Source: a virus. From it: a DNA stretch of 27,812 nucleotides. Of this stretch, positions 8,825-17,339 are shown one piece after another. Within the stretch, counting starts at the first letter, position 1. The number at the start of each line of letters is the position of its first letter. Position numbers and translations under genes: made by a program. The notes below the pieces were generated by a model. It was not told where the DNA came from, did not search any database, and saw only the letters and a list, made by a program, of their open reading frames with translations. The DNA is taken from IMG/VR virus record IMGVR_UViG_3300020419_000069, positions 1 through 27,812 of that record, one strand, 5' to 3'.

Positions 8825-10669
8825 TTAATTTAATACATCTGTTGATACTTCAACCACTGATACTAATGACCTTCCTAAGTCATGTTTTATAACGTCTTGT
8901 CTAAAAGGTGTGACAAATGATTGGTTATCAGGTGTTGCAGTTATTTTTACAAAACCCTCACCACTTGGTATTGCATCTATTTGTAATCCTACTAAATTAA
9001 TAGTATCATTCGTATATGACCCTACATTATCAACAACAATTGCAGATGCAATAGTATCAAAAACTTCAAGAATGTTAGAATTTAAACGGTTTCTTATAAT
9101 ACAGTTTTTATTTTGAAAAGTAAATGCAGTTGATGTTAAAATTCTATTTACATCATCTGGACTTGCAATCGCTTGAGGCATTCTTAAAGTATAATCAGAT
9201 ATTGCAGTTAGAGTTGGAGTAATTCTTTGTTGCATTCCGACAGTGCATCGAGAAGATAAAATTGATGGACTTACTGCGTCAATTAGTGTTAATAAATTAC
9301 TTCGTCTAAATGATTGTTTAAATTTACCAGTGTTTGCACTAAAATAATTAGTTATAACATCTTGTACTTGGTTTTTGATTGCATTTTCAGAAAGAGTAGT
9401 TAAGTTGGGATTAAATTGAAAGAATACACTTGTTTCAATAAATGTTTGTACTGGGTCAGTAAATTTAACATCAAAAGATGCAACTGATAAATCTTTTGCA
9501 AGTGCAACAATACTGTCTTTTGTTGTTTGCTTAATTGTTTCTCCCGAAGTCTCATCATTTTCTACTGCATTACTAAACAGTAAAGATAAAAAGATTACAC
9601 CAAATTCAGGTTCAAGTGCATCTTCACCACCAAATGAAGAAATATCATTTAATAACGAACCAAAGTTTCTTTGCACTAGAGTTGCATAATCTTCCGCAGT
9701 GACCATTCTATTTTGTGTTGCGTATTGAAATGGTGCAGTTGTTCTGATTGACGCCATAGATTCTTTTGGAGAACCACCAAAAGAGTTTGATACTGTAGTA
9801 GAAGTTATTGTGTAATTAACACCACTAACAGTTATTTGACTTACTGGAGTAAAAGTTTTTGCCCCATTTGCCTCTGCACCCGCACATGCTAGATAATCTA
9901 CGGTCACTTTATTACCCGCAACTGGAGATACTCCAAGAACTGTACCATTACCAAAAGTAATTTCAAAATCTCCTTTTGGTGTTTCTTTTAGTATATAAAT
10001 CTTAGAACTTTCTGTTATATTCGTTGCTTTTCTTAAATCGGTATAAGTTGTACCAGCAGAAGACGAAACAGTTTCAAAACTTCTTACGATTGCGGTATCA
10101 ATGTCAATAGTTTCGTCTGGAATAATGTATGCAAAGTTTTCCGCTTGTCCAGTAATTCTAAAAGTTTTTGTTTTTTGTTTTCCCTCATAAATGAGTATAT
10201 CTCCACTACCATCCGAAGATTGAAAAGTATAACTTCCATTTCCATCATCAGTTGCAGAAATATCTTCTTGAGTTTGAAAAATATATGCAACTCCATCAAC
10301 TGTACTATTAAAAGTAAATCCACTCGGTATTGTTATTTTGTTAGGTCGACCAGCAACACCCGCAAGACTTGTTGTTAAATTAACAATTCCTCGAGAACAA
10401 TTAACGGAATCAGGAATATATCCAATACCTTCTGCAAGTGACACTAAAGAGCTACGCAATTGTGCAGTACCAAGATAAGATTCGTTTAATGCAAAATTAG
10501 CGATGAGTCCATTAAAATGCGTATTCGTTGCAAGAACATCTAATACATTCGATAGTCCAGATGCTTCAAAATTATAATCACTAAACTCAGTCGACTGAGT
10601 TAAACTGGTCTTTAAATTATTTTTAATTGCAGTAAAATCTAGTGCGGTTGATTGAATTGTAGTTGCCAT
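8825..10669 (-). CDS. 6: Baseplate wedge subunit, gp6-like
   Basis: The 614-residue product is close to T4 gp6 (about 660). The N-terminus has FTAIKNNLKTSLTQSTEFSD, then YNFEASGLSNVLDVLATNTH and ALNESYLGTAQLRSSLVSLA, the hallmark of gp6/gpJ-type wedge proteins that form the ring around the hub. A central segment RMVTAEDYATLVQRNFGSL (about residues 320-340) is also characteristic. In T4, gp6 dimers join neighbouring wedges, and with gp53 and gp25 they form the inner baseplate. Here gp25 precedes gp6 directly (TAA, one base, then ATG) and gp53 lies upstream in the same operon, so the core wedge proteins are clustered. Confidence 0.9.
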   Translation of the reverse strand: MATTIQSTALDFTAIKNNLKTSLTQSTEFSDYNFEASGLSNVLDVLATNTHFNGLIANFALNESYLGTAQLRSSLVSLAEGIGYIPDSVNCSRGIVNLTTSLAGVAGRPNKITIPSGFTFNSTVDGVAYIFQTQEDISATDDGNGSYTFQSSDGSGDILIYEGKQKTKTFRITGQAENFAYIIPDETIDIDTAIVRSFETVSSSAGTTYTDLRKATNITESSKIYILKETPKGDFEITFGNGTVLGVSPVAGNKVTVDYLACAGAEANGAKTFTPVSQITVSGVNYTITSTTVSNSFGGSPKESMASIRTTAPFQYATQNRMVTAEDYATLVQRNFGSLLNDISSFGGEDALEPEFGVIFLSLLFSNAVENDETSGETIKQTTKDSIVALAKDLSVASFDVKFTDPVQTFIETSVFFQFNPNLTTLSENAIKNQVQDVITNYFSANTGKFKQSFRRSNLLTLIDAVSPSILSSRCTVGMQQRITPTLTAISDYTLRMPQAIASPDDVNRILTSTAFTFQNKNCIIRNRLNSNILEVFDTIASAIVVDNVGSYTNDTINLVGLQIDAIPSGEGFVKITATPDNQSFVTPFRQDVIKHDLGRSLVSVVEVSTDVLN

Positions 10670-10670
10670 T

Positions 10671-11120
10671 TTATCTTAGTCTCCTTAAGTTGGTAGTAAA
10701 CTCAACGACTTCTTGAGTGTTTATTATTTTAAATTCTAATTTTACACCCAATCTATTATAGTCTGGGTCAGTTTGTACTTCTATATTTAAAACTTGAACT
10801 CTCGGTTCAAATCTTTGTATTATTGCAATAATATCTCTTTTTAAAAAATAGTCACTTTCTCCGTCTGCGAGTTCAAATAACATACCTGTAATGTCCGCAC
10901 CAAATTTTGCATTAAAAGGTTTTTCTAACTTATTAGTTGATAATAAATTTTTTATTGCTTGTTTTACTGCACCTTGGTCAGTCTTTTTAAAAATATCACC
11001 AGATGTACTTTTTACAGCAAAATTTAAATCTATGTCAATAAAACTTTGATTTCTTGCAGACGATACTGTGGATGTATTTAAATCCCCTTGGTCTTCTCTT
11101 GAATATGCGTATCTAGTCAT
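10671..11120 (-). CDS. 25: Baseplate wedge subunit, gp25-like
   Basis: The 149-residue product matches the gp25 (GPW) family in size (T4 gp25 about 132) and layout. It has FIDIDLNFAVKSTSGDIFKK near residues 28-47, then AVKQAIKNLLSTNKLEKPFN, FGADITGMLFELAD and a C-terminal YNRLGVKLEFKI strand. In T4-like baseplates gp25 sits in the wedge core with gp6 and gp53 and is the point from which sheath assembly starts. The start codon lies 5 nt after a perfect TATAAATA box that fills the gap after the upstream TAG, and there is no normal ribosome site between box and ATG. The gene is therefore either read from upstream or from a leaderless late transcript. The gp6 gene follows after one base. Confidence 0.9.
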   Translation of the reverse strand: MTRYAYSREDQGDLNTSTVSSARNQSFIDIDLNFAVKSTSGDIFKKTDQGAVKQAIKNLLSTNKLEKPFNAKFGADITGMLFELADGESDYFLKRDIIAIIQRFEPRVQVLNIEVQTDPDYNRLGVKLEFKIINTQEVVEFTTNLRRLR

Positions 11121-11125
11121 ACTTC

Positions 11126-11133
11126 TATTTATA
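11126..11133 (-). promoter_or_regulatory. Late promoter box immediately before gp25
   Basis: The minus strand reads TAG-TATAAATA-GAAGT-ATG: stop of the upstream gene, box, five bases, start of gp25. By T4 spacing the +1 would be the A of the ATG at 11120. The same arrangement occurs at 19885 and 22149 on the other strand. Confidence 0.65.
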
Positions 11134-11724
11134 CTATTTTTCTTTAATCTCTACCAATTCATTTGCACTTTGTAAAACATTGTTATATACTGTTTCCACA
11201 TTCTTACTAAAGTTTGCATCAAAAGTTTCTCCAACAACAGGCATTTCTACACCAATTTGTGCAGTTAATGACCCATCTGGATTATAGGTATCATAATCTA
11301 ATATAAGTTTTTCGTAAGTTGTATAATCTTTCCAGTATTCTGCAATCTCAAATGTTGTTTCGAAATCAATAGTTCCATCTTGATTGATTACTTGGTAATA
11401 AATTAATTGTCCTTTGTTTTTCTTTTCACAATCTCCTGATAAAGTTTCTGTTGGGCCTGCACGATAAATACCTTCACTAACAATCAATCGAACATCATTA
11501 AATAATTCTATATTACCTTGAATTACTCTCATCATTTCTGCTTGTAAGTATAATTGTCTTGCGGTAGACAGTCGAGTTTCTTCATCACCCACAAAATCAA
11601 ATGGAGTTCTATCACCATATGCACCTAAAAACTTTGCAATGGTTATTCCAGGCCCTAATTTTGTTGCAGAACTTATTTGTCCCGCAAAGTTAGGATTAAA
11701 TACTGGGTCAACTAATATTATCAT
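11134..11724 (-). CDS. Conserved hypothetical protein between the gp5-type needle and gp25
   Basis: The 196-residue product starts MIILVDPVFNPNFAGQISSA and is predicted to be mixed alpha/beta, with an acidic central part (AEYWKDYTTYEKLILDYDTY). I do not recognise a family. It is not a PAAR-type spike tip: the Gly/Pro/His pattern of PAAR proteins is missing. It overlaps the needle gene by ATGA and ends directly at the late box of gp25, so it belongs to the hub/wedge operon and probably acts in hub or spike assembly. In marine T4-like phages a gene of unknown function often sits in this place. The last point is from memory. Confidence 0.55.
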   Translation of the reverse strand: MIILVDPVFNPNFAGQISSATKLGPGITIAKFLGAYGDRTPFDFVGDEETRLSTARQLYLQAEMMRVIQGNIELFNDVRLIVSEGIYRAGPTETLSGDCEKKNKGQLIYYQVINQDGTIDFETTFEIAEYWKDYTTYEKLILDYDTYNPDGSLTAQIGVEMPVVGETFDANFSKNVETVYNNVLQSANELVEIKEK

Positions 11725-13208
11725 TTTGGTGTAAACCTCTTTCCTCTATTTTCAATTGCATTACCTATTGGAATATATCCAAATCTAGATGTTGGTTCTT
11801 TACCAACAGTTCTACCAATTGCGGGTGGATTTGCAGTAAAAGATTTGTCTCCAACTCTTTCTTCACTCATAAGTTGTCCAAGTAAAGTGTCTCGATTACC
11901 TGAACTACGCATTGCAGAACGAATTTCTTGAGTACTTGGATGTTTGTTAAAGATACCTTTATAATCATTAGTTAGGTCAAGAATATCTTTTAACTTATCT
12001 CCTTCATCAATTACTACATCACGAATTGCAAATTCACCTTGATTTGCAAGTGCAGTCACTACTTCTGGTACTGGCCACTCTTCAAAAGTACCACTCCAAG
12101 GCGCACCAGATAAATCTTGTTGTTGATTAATAGTTTCGGGCGCACCACCAGTTGGTACACTTCCACCACTACTTGTTAAATTTTCTGCATAATTTTGTGA
12201 CTCAGTGACACCCGAAGTTTCTGCAAACTTAGACTTTTCAGCTTTCCATGCAAATCGAGAAAACATTGCGGATGTTGATTGTCCAAAAAACGAACCAAAG
12301 AAAGCTGCATCACTAGCATATGGTTTAGGGCCTGCATTACCTTGATATACCTTACCAGTAAAGTTAATTGATTTACCCCCAATATCACCCGCAGTACCAA
12401 GAACTGATAATTTTTCACTACCAGTTATGTTTGTTGCTTTTGATGTAGCTGCAATCGACTCTTTACCAGTTATTAATATACCCTTTTCTGAATTCATTTC
12501 GACTTCACCTTGTACCCAGTTTTTCTGCGTACCCTTGACGAATTGATTATTATCTGATAACATAATATCTGAGTGTTTTCCAATGGTCTTGGTAGATTTA
12601 GTTCCTTTAGTCACATATTCTGAATTGTTTGAAACAAAAGTACGATGGTTATCACGAATACCCATAATATGATTACCCGCAACATTTACATTATAATTAC
12701 CACCAACATCAACATTGTAGTCTCCAGTCACGGTTAAATTCATATTACCTTTATATACTAAATTACCCGCACCTTCAACAATAACTGTTTGGTCTCCACC
12801 AGTCACTTCAACCTTGTTATTTGTAGAAGAAACAACCACACTTCCATCTGCTCGCATTTCTACACCCGCACCAGTTCGATGTCTGATTAGTATTCTCTCT
12901 CCGCCTGGAGTATCATCATATTCAACGACATGTCCCGATATCGTTTCATCTACTTGGTTAAAAGGAAACTCCGAAGGTCTTTGGTCTTCTATATTTAAAG
13001 GTACGCCAATATCTCCACCCCCAGTGTAGAGTTTATTAATTTTTGTACCTCTTGCGGCTTTGTTTATACCAGAACCAAAGTTATAGTCTCTTTTCGGAAA
13101 CTCACCCGTGGGGTCTTGAAAACCATCTTCGGGTATACCAAGACTTTCTTCAACTCCTTCACCTAATTTTTGTGTTCTTAATTCAAAATTATCTTTTTTT
13201 GTTGTCAT
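11721..13208 (-). CDS. Tail needle / central spike protein with gp5-type C-terminal beta-helix
   Basis: The 495-residue product has SGHVVEYDDTPGGERILIRH and GAGVEMRADGSVVV at about residues 91-127, the typical lead-in to the gp5/VgrG needle. This is followed by short strand repeats to about residue 285, such as NLTVTGDYNVDVGGNYNVNV and AGNHIMGIRDNHRTFV, which fit the triple-stranded beta-helix of T4 gp5. The C-terminal third (about 290-495) has low-complexity Ser/Gly/Gln linkers and an extra helical part. T4 gp5 carries OB fold, lysozyme and needle in one chain. Here this protein has only the needle, while OB and cell-wall domains lie in the two preceding genes. Both ends overlap their neighbours by ATGA. 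Confidence 0.8.
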   Translation of the reverse strand: MTTKKDNFELRTQKLGEGVEESLGIPEDGFQDPTGEFPKRDYNFGSGINKAARGTKINKLYTGGGDIGVPLNIEDQRPSEFPFNQVDETISGHVVEYDDTPGGERILIRHRTGAGVEMRADGSVVVSSTNNKVEVTGGDQTVIVEGAGNLVYKGNMNLTVTGDYNVDVGGNYNVNVAGNHIMGIRDNHRTFVSNNSEYVTKGTKSTKTIGKHSDIMLSDNNQFVKGTQKNWVQGEVEMNSEKGILITGKESIAATSKATNITGSEKLSVLGTAGDIGGKSINFTGKVYQGNAGPKPYASDAAFFGSFFGQSTSAMFSRFAWKAEKSKFAETSGVTESQNYAENLTSSGGSVPTGGAPETINQQQDLSGAPWSGTFEEWPVPEVVTALANQGEFAIRDVVIDEGDKLKDILDLTNDYKGIFNKHPSTQEIRSAMRSSGNRDTLLGQLMSEERVGDKSFTANPPAIGRTVGKEPTSRFGYIPIGNAIENRGKRFTPK

Positions 13209-15136
13209 TTGTTCACCGATGTATCTGTTGGGTCTACTGGACTTTCTAAAAGTGGGTCAACAATTTTATTTGTTGATTTTCTAAATACTTTTTCAACATA
13301 GTCTTGCACATCAAAGTAAGGGTCTATTTCATCAACGTCCAAGTCGTTGTGACCAAAAACATTTCCGCCTGGATACTTACTATAAAATGCCTCTAAAAAC
13401 CTCTCTAAAGTCGTGTATTGTTCTCTAGTAAACGAAGATGCAGACCTATTCGCAAGTGGTTCAACTTGTCCAGTTGCGATATTAATACCACCAACTAATA
13501 CAATTCCAATTGAAAAATTGTTATGATTATTGACGGAAGTGTGGTCACCTATTCTGTCTGCTGGACGCCCTCGTTGTAATCTACCGTCTCTTCTTATTAC
13601 ATAATGATATCCAATACCGTCATGTCCTAATTTATTTTGCATATTATTTATTTCAATAGCACCGATATCTTTATCAGTTGTAGTTTCCGTTGCATGAATT
13701 ACAATTTCACTGATAGGTCTTGAAATTGCTTGCATTTCTGAATTAAGTTCTTCTACTGACGATACATAAGTAAACACATCAAGACTACTAGTTCTACCAG
13801 ACCATTTGGAAATTTCTTCTCCGATTGGTTTTGGGGGGTCATAAAATTCTGTATCTAATACTGTTTGACCCGCAATTGTTGGATTTAATTTTTTAATTTC
13901 ATCATCCGCTCTATCAATTACTCCAGTTGCGTTATCAATTTCATCACTTGAAATACCCTCTTCTTTTGCAACTCTTTCTACTTCTGATTTAAAATTTTCT
14001 GGATTAGTACCAACTGGTACATTTTCAACAACTCCTTTCATTTTTTCGGATATGTTTGCATTACCAGTTATTGACTTTATTGCTTTTGCGTCACCTAAAG
14101 GCGTATCTTCGGTAATATTTTCGGTAATTTCTTTTAATTTACCAGATGTAAATGCATTACCACTTGCCATACCAATAACTGTATTCTTGGTGTTTGAAGT
14201 AAGACCTTCGGTAATGTTTTGTAAATTACCCCCAAGACCAACATCTAGTTTACTTGTTAAATCTGCAGTAAATCCACTTGCACCTGATTTTAGTCTATCT
14301 ATTCCACTTTTTAAATCACCAAGTTTATCTAATTTATCCATGTTTGGAATGCTAGTTAGAGTAAGTTTTTTTGTATCTAATTTTGCAGAAAGTGCTTCAA
14401 TACCCGTAATATTTTTTACATTACCTAAATCATCTAATGGGTCGTCTATAGTTTTCAATGCGGGAACTCCTGAGATTGCACCCCCTAGTTTGTCTCCAAG
14501 ACCACCTATGTTTGGAATATCAAGATTAGGAACAACATCAGCAATTTCAGATAATTCACTTGCACTTAAAACTGAACTTAATCCCGCTTGCACTTCACTT
14601 CCTTTTCCGTTTGCAAGTGACTTTGCTTTATCTAATGCATCACTTATTCCTGATGGACTTCCAGACGCAATCATATTTAAAGGAGACTTTGGAAGTTCTA
14701 ATTTAGGTATCGGTAAACCAGTTATTGCACCAAGTAATGATGATAATGCTTGTGGTACTTCACCCCCAGTTTTTTCTGCACTTACAGTAAATCCTGCTGA
14801 GTCATATCCTGAGTCTGCACTTGTATAATTAAGTACAACATTTGATGTAGAATAAGGCAGTGTTTTACTTTTAGGGTCTATTTGTCCAGTAATACCAGCT
14901 GCGTCTGTTATAAGTGCAACACCTTCGCCTTGAATAACATCACCCGCAGAATTTTGAACTACTTCAAGAGACTCAATACCCGAAGTGGTTTTATCGTCTC
15001 GACCAATAATTGTGTCAAGTTTTGCTCTCCTTTCTTCTACCGTATTAACTTTAGTTTCAGTTTGATACTTTTGTTCCGCATCTTGACGGTTTAAAGATTT
15101 TAATCTTGCGTTAATCTGTCTTCTTAAATTAGCCAC
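13205..15136 (-). CDS. Virion-associated N-acetylmuramoyl-L-alanine amidase (hub)
   Basis: The start is GTG at 15136 (MANLRRQINARLKSLN), inside the end of the OB gene (8-nt overlap), with GGAG about 9 nt upstream. There is no nearby in-frame ATG. Residues 1 to about 450 are low-complexity Leu/Ser/Asp/Gly/Lys sequence, perhaps an extended or chaperone-like scaffold. Residues about 470-620 form an Amidase_2/T7-lysozyme-like domain: SEIVIHATETT with zinc ligand His481, GIGYHYVIRRDGRLQRGRP with the catalytic-type Tyr at 510 or 512, GDHTSVNNHNNFSIGIVLVGG, and FGHNDLDVDEIDPYF with His596 and Asp605 as the other ligands. Asp replaces the Cys of T7 lysozyme, as in AmiD-type enzymes. The likely role is cutting the stem-peptide to MurNAc bond during tail penetration, in place of the T4 gp5 lysozyme. 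Confidence 0.82.
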   Translation of the reverse strand: MANLRRQINARLKSLNRQDAEQKYQTETKVNTVEERRAKLDTIIGRDDKTTSGIESLEVVQNSAGDVIQGEGVALITDAAGITGQIDPKSKTLPYSTSNVVLNYTSADSGYDSAGFTVSAEKTGGEVPQALSSLLGAITGLPIPKLELPKSPLNMIASGSPSGISDALDKAKSLANGKGSEVQAGLSSVLSASELSEIADVVPNLDIPNIGGLGDKLGGAISGVPALKTIDDPLDDLGNVKNITGIEALSAKLDTKKLTLTSIPNMDKLDKLGDLKSGIDRLKSGASGFTADLTSKLDVGLGGNLQNITEGLTSNTKNTVIGMASGNAFTSGKLKEITENITEDTPLGDAKAIKSITGNANISEKMKGVVENVPVGTNPENFKSEVERVAKEEGISSDEIDNATGVIDRADDEIKKLNPTIAGQTVLDTEFYDPPKPIGEEISKWSGRTSSLDVFTYVSSVEELNSEMQAISRPISEIVIHATETTTDKDIGAIEINNMQNKLGHDGIGYHYVIRRDGRLQRGRPADRIGDHTSVNNHNNFSIGIVLVGGINIATGQVEPLANRSASSFTREQYTTLERFLEAFYSKYPGGNVFGHNDLDVDEIDPYFDVQDYVEKVFRKSTNKIVDPLLESPVDPTDTSVNK

Positions 15137-16010
15137 CGATACTCTCCAGTATTTCTAATGCTTTTTGTTCAACCTCTCCCGCAACACCCTTCTGGGTATT
15201 TTCTAAATAAAATTTAGTGACAATATCTGCAAGATTATTTATACCCTCTATATTATCTGATTGTAGTAATAATATATTTGCGTTTGCTTTTTTACCCCTT
15301 AATTCGTATGCAACAAACTCTAACTGTTTATCAAATTTATTAAAAGCAGGTGAAAAGTTAACTAAATCTACAAAACGACTACCCGTAAAACCACCAATAC
15401 CTTTTTTATCACCTTCGGTGTTAGTCACAAGTTTACTAGTAATAAATAAACCCGCAGTCAAAGTAATTGATTGTTTTTCGGTATAACCTAAATTCAAAAA
15501 GAATCGAACTGCAGTTTTTAGTCTTTGACTTCTAACTTTTTCAGATATTATTTTTCTATTGTTATCATTATCAATACCTATATCTTTAGGTTTTTTTAAT
15601 TTAACTCCAGAACTAAATAAATTTTCTGGTTTACTGTCGTCCCCGATATCTTCTTGAGTTTGTTTAGTTTGTGTTATTGTAGGTAATTCAATGTGTGGTA
15701 GAGAACCTAAAATAATTGGTGTTTGTGAGTGTCTACCGTCCATAAACATACCAAAGACTAATGAGTTTGGTTGTATTTTTGGTGATTTACCAATACCAGA
15801 TATACCCCCTTCGGTAGTTGGAAGAACACATTGCGCCCATGGTAAGTCTTGTTGTGGTAATAAGTATGTTTCATGACTATGTAAACCATGTACTCTTATT
15901 TTTACACGACCCTCAAAACCTAATGGTGGACTTGCATCTATTACAGTTGCAATAAACCAACGAATATTATCTCCATAATATTCATGCGATAGTGGTTTTA
16001 ATTCAATCAT
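15129..16010 (-). CDS. 5: Baseplate hub protein: gp5-type OB fold plus degenerate tail-lysozyme-like domain
   Basis: The 293-residue product has an N-terminal OB fold (about residues 15-105): IRWFIATVIDASPPLGFEGR, VKIRVHGLHS, LPWAQCVLPTTEGG and VFGMFMDGRHSQTPIILGSL, as in T4 gp5 and cyanophage hub proteins. Residues about 165-275 resemble the phage tail lysozyme family: FFLNLGYTEKQSITLTAGLF, GIGGFTGSRF, then FDKQLEFVAYELRG. The Glu expected in the family's N-L-x-x-E-S-G segment is not seen at the matching place (AGLFITSKLVTNT), so this domain may be inactive. The gene overlaps the gp27-like gene by ATGA and the amidase gene by 8 nt. In T4 the gp5 OB domain binds the gp27 trimer, so neighbours and partners match. 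The OB call is firm; the lysozyme-like call is weaker. Confidence 0.75.
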   Translation of the reverse strand: MIELKPLSHEYYGDNIRWFIATVIDASPPLGFEGRVKIRVHGLHSHETYLLPQQDLPWAQCVLPTTEGGISGIGKSPKIQPNSLVFGMFMDGRHSQTPIILGSLPHIELPTITQTKQTQEDIGDDSKPENLFSSGVKLKKPKDIGIDNDNNRKIISEKVRSQRLKTAVRFFLNLGYTEKQSITLTAGLFITSKLVTNTEGDKKGIGGFTGSRFVDLVNFSPAFNKFDKQLEFVAYELRGKKANANILLLQSDNIEGINNLADIVTKFYLENTQKGVAGEVEQKALEILESIGG

Positions 16011-17338
16011 ATTGCTTTCTCTAGTTTTGCAACTTGCATATAGGTTTCGTGTTTTTCCCCTCTAAAAGTATGTCTTAGTTTAGTAATTAAATGTTTACCA
16101 GATTTCTTTTTATCAATTAAATTATCTTTTGTTGTTTGTTCTCCAACTTCTAAATTTGTATTTACAATTCTTACATTTACGGTATCACCAACTGTTGCTT
16201 TACCTATAAAAAAACCTGAGCCTGGAATTACAAGATGATAACAGTTTTTAAGTAAAAGGTTGTTAATACTTGCAGATTCTAATTTTTTTGTAAGTAATGA
16301 TTTATCAAACTCATCATGATATGATTTGTAATCGCCATATACCCCACTTGATAAAATTGAATGTATATTAACTGCATCGTAAGATGCGAGTGGAATATCA
16401 TTTAATCTATATTGGTCATCATAAACATTTTGTTTTTCAATTTTAATTATACCTTCTCTATCTAAATTATTCAAAGTGTTTAAAACATTATAGTGTCTTC
16501 TTTCTATCTGTCCCGTATTTAAATTAGTTGTTTCTTGATTTGCACCATAATGTCCCTCTACAATAGACTCTAATAAATTATTAGACTCGCCAGGAATTAA
16601 AGCGGTTATTATAAATGCACTTTCTAATTCACTTTTTGCTTCTGCAGTACTAACATTTGCGGGATTATAAGTATATGGAAAATTTTCATTCCAAGGTTCT
16701 TGACTATACATAACATCTAAATTACCAAATCTAAGATTATTATCTTGTATAGTTGACCAGATAAAATACGGAGAACCAGTAGTTGTAGTTGCACGACTAG
16801 TTAACCATTTGATTGCTTTATTAGGGTTTAAGTTAGGTATGATAACCCTTATACTGTCTTGTATGGCATCTAACTGACCAGTGTAAGATGTATCAACAAA
16901 CTTATCTAAATATGATATTGCTATTTTAGTAATAATATTAGAAATTGAACCTCGGTAAGAATTCCTTAATTTTTGTGCAGTTGCAAGAATACCATGTTCT
17001 TCGATTACACTAAAGGTAAAAACTCCTTGACTATTAGAACCCCTATTTTCTTGTTTAATACTATCTAAAATAAAAGTTTTTTCCATTACTGGTTCTATAT
17101 CCTTATCTTTTCCAGCAATTTTTATTCTTAATTTTTCCGTACCTCTAAAATCTATTTCATCAAATAAAGATTTATCATCCAGTATTGTTATTTCACCAGT
17201 AATACACATATCGTATATACTTTCATAAAGACTTAATTCCATGATTAAATTTCTAATATCAATAGACTCAGTTTCAAAACCACCAAGTCTATCCGCTGTT
17301 AAAGAAGCTTCTGTTATAATATATTGACTTTGTTGCAT
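16007..17338 (-). CDS. 27: Baseplate hub protein, gp27-like
   Basis: The 443-residue product (T4 gp27 about 391) begins MQQSQYIITEASLTADRLGG and has SIDIRNLIMELSLYESIYDM followed by GEITILDDKSLFDEIDF. This is the tube-like first domain seen in gp27 and gpD-type hub proteins. Later it contains NPNKAIKWLTSRA, SPYFIWSTIQDN, VVIPG-type strands (YHLVIPGSGFFIGKATVGDT) and a C-terminal LITKLRHTFRGEKHETYMQV, again typical of hub proteins bridging tube and spike. It lies one base after gp53 and overlaps the OB-fold gene by ATGA. In T4, trimeric gp27 forms the cup that holds gp5. The exact T4 name is inferred from position and pattern, not from strong identity. Confidence 0.7.
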   Translation of the reverse strand: MQQSQYIITEASLTADRLGGFETESIDIRNLIMELSLYESIYDMCITGEITILDDKSLFDEIDFRGTEKLRIKIAGKDKDIEPVMEKTFILDSIKQENRGSNSQGVFTFSVIEEHGILATAQKLRNSYRGSISNIITKIAISYLDKFVDTSYTGQLDAIQDSIRVIIPNLNPNKAIKWLTSRATTTTGSPYFIWSTIQDNNLRFGNLDVMYSQEPWNENFPYTYNPANVSTAEAKSELESAFIITALIPGESNNLLESIVEGHYGANQETTNLNTGQIERRHYNVLNTLNNLDREGIIKIEKQNVYDDQYRLNDIPLASYDAVNIHSILSSGVYGDYKSYHDEFDKSLLTKKLESASINNLLLKNCYHLVIPGSGFFIGKATVGDTVNVRIVNTNLEVGEQTTKDNLIDKKKSGKHLITKLRHTFRGEKHETYMQVAKLEKAI

Positions 17339-17339
17339 A

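Noticed and set aside
14052-14828. Plus-strand open frame of 258 codons opposite the amidase gene
   Set aside because: It is a mirror of the low-complexity Leu/Ser/Pro-biased codons of the amidase gene. It has no ribosome site and no motif, and the minus gene is clearly real.
15236-15243. TATAAATA on the minus strand inside the OB-fold gene
   Set aside because: It lies in coding sequence with no start codon at a useful distance. At this AT content a few such octamers are expected by chance.
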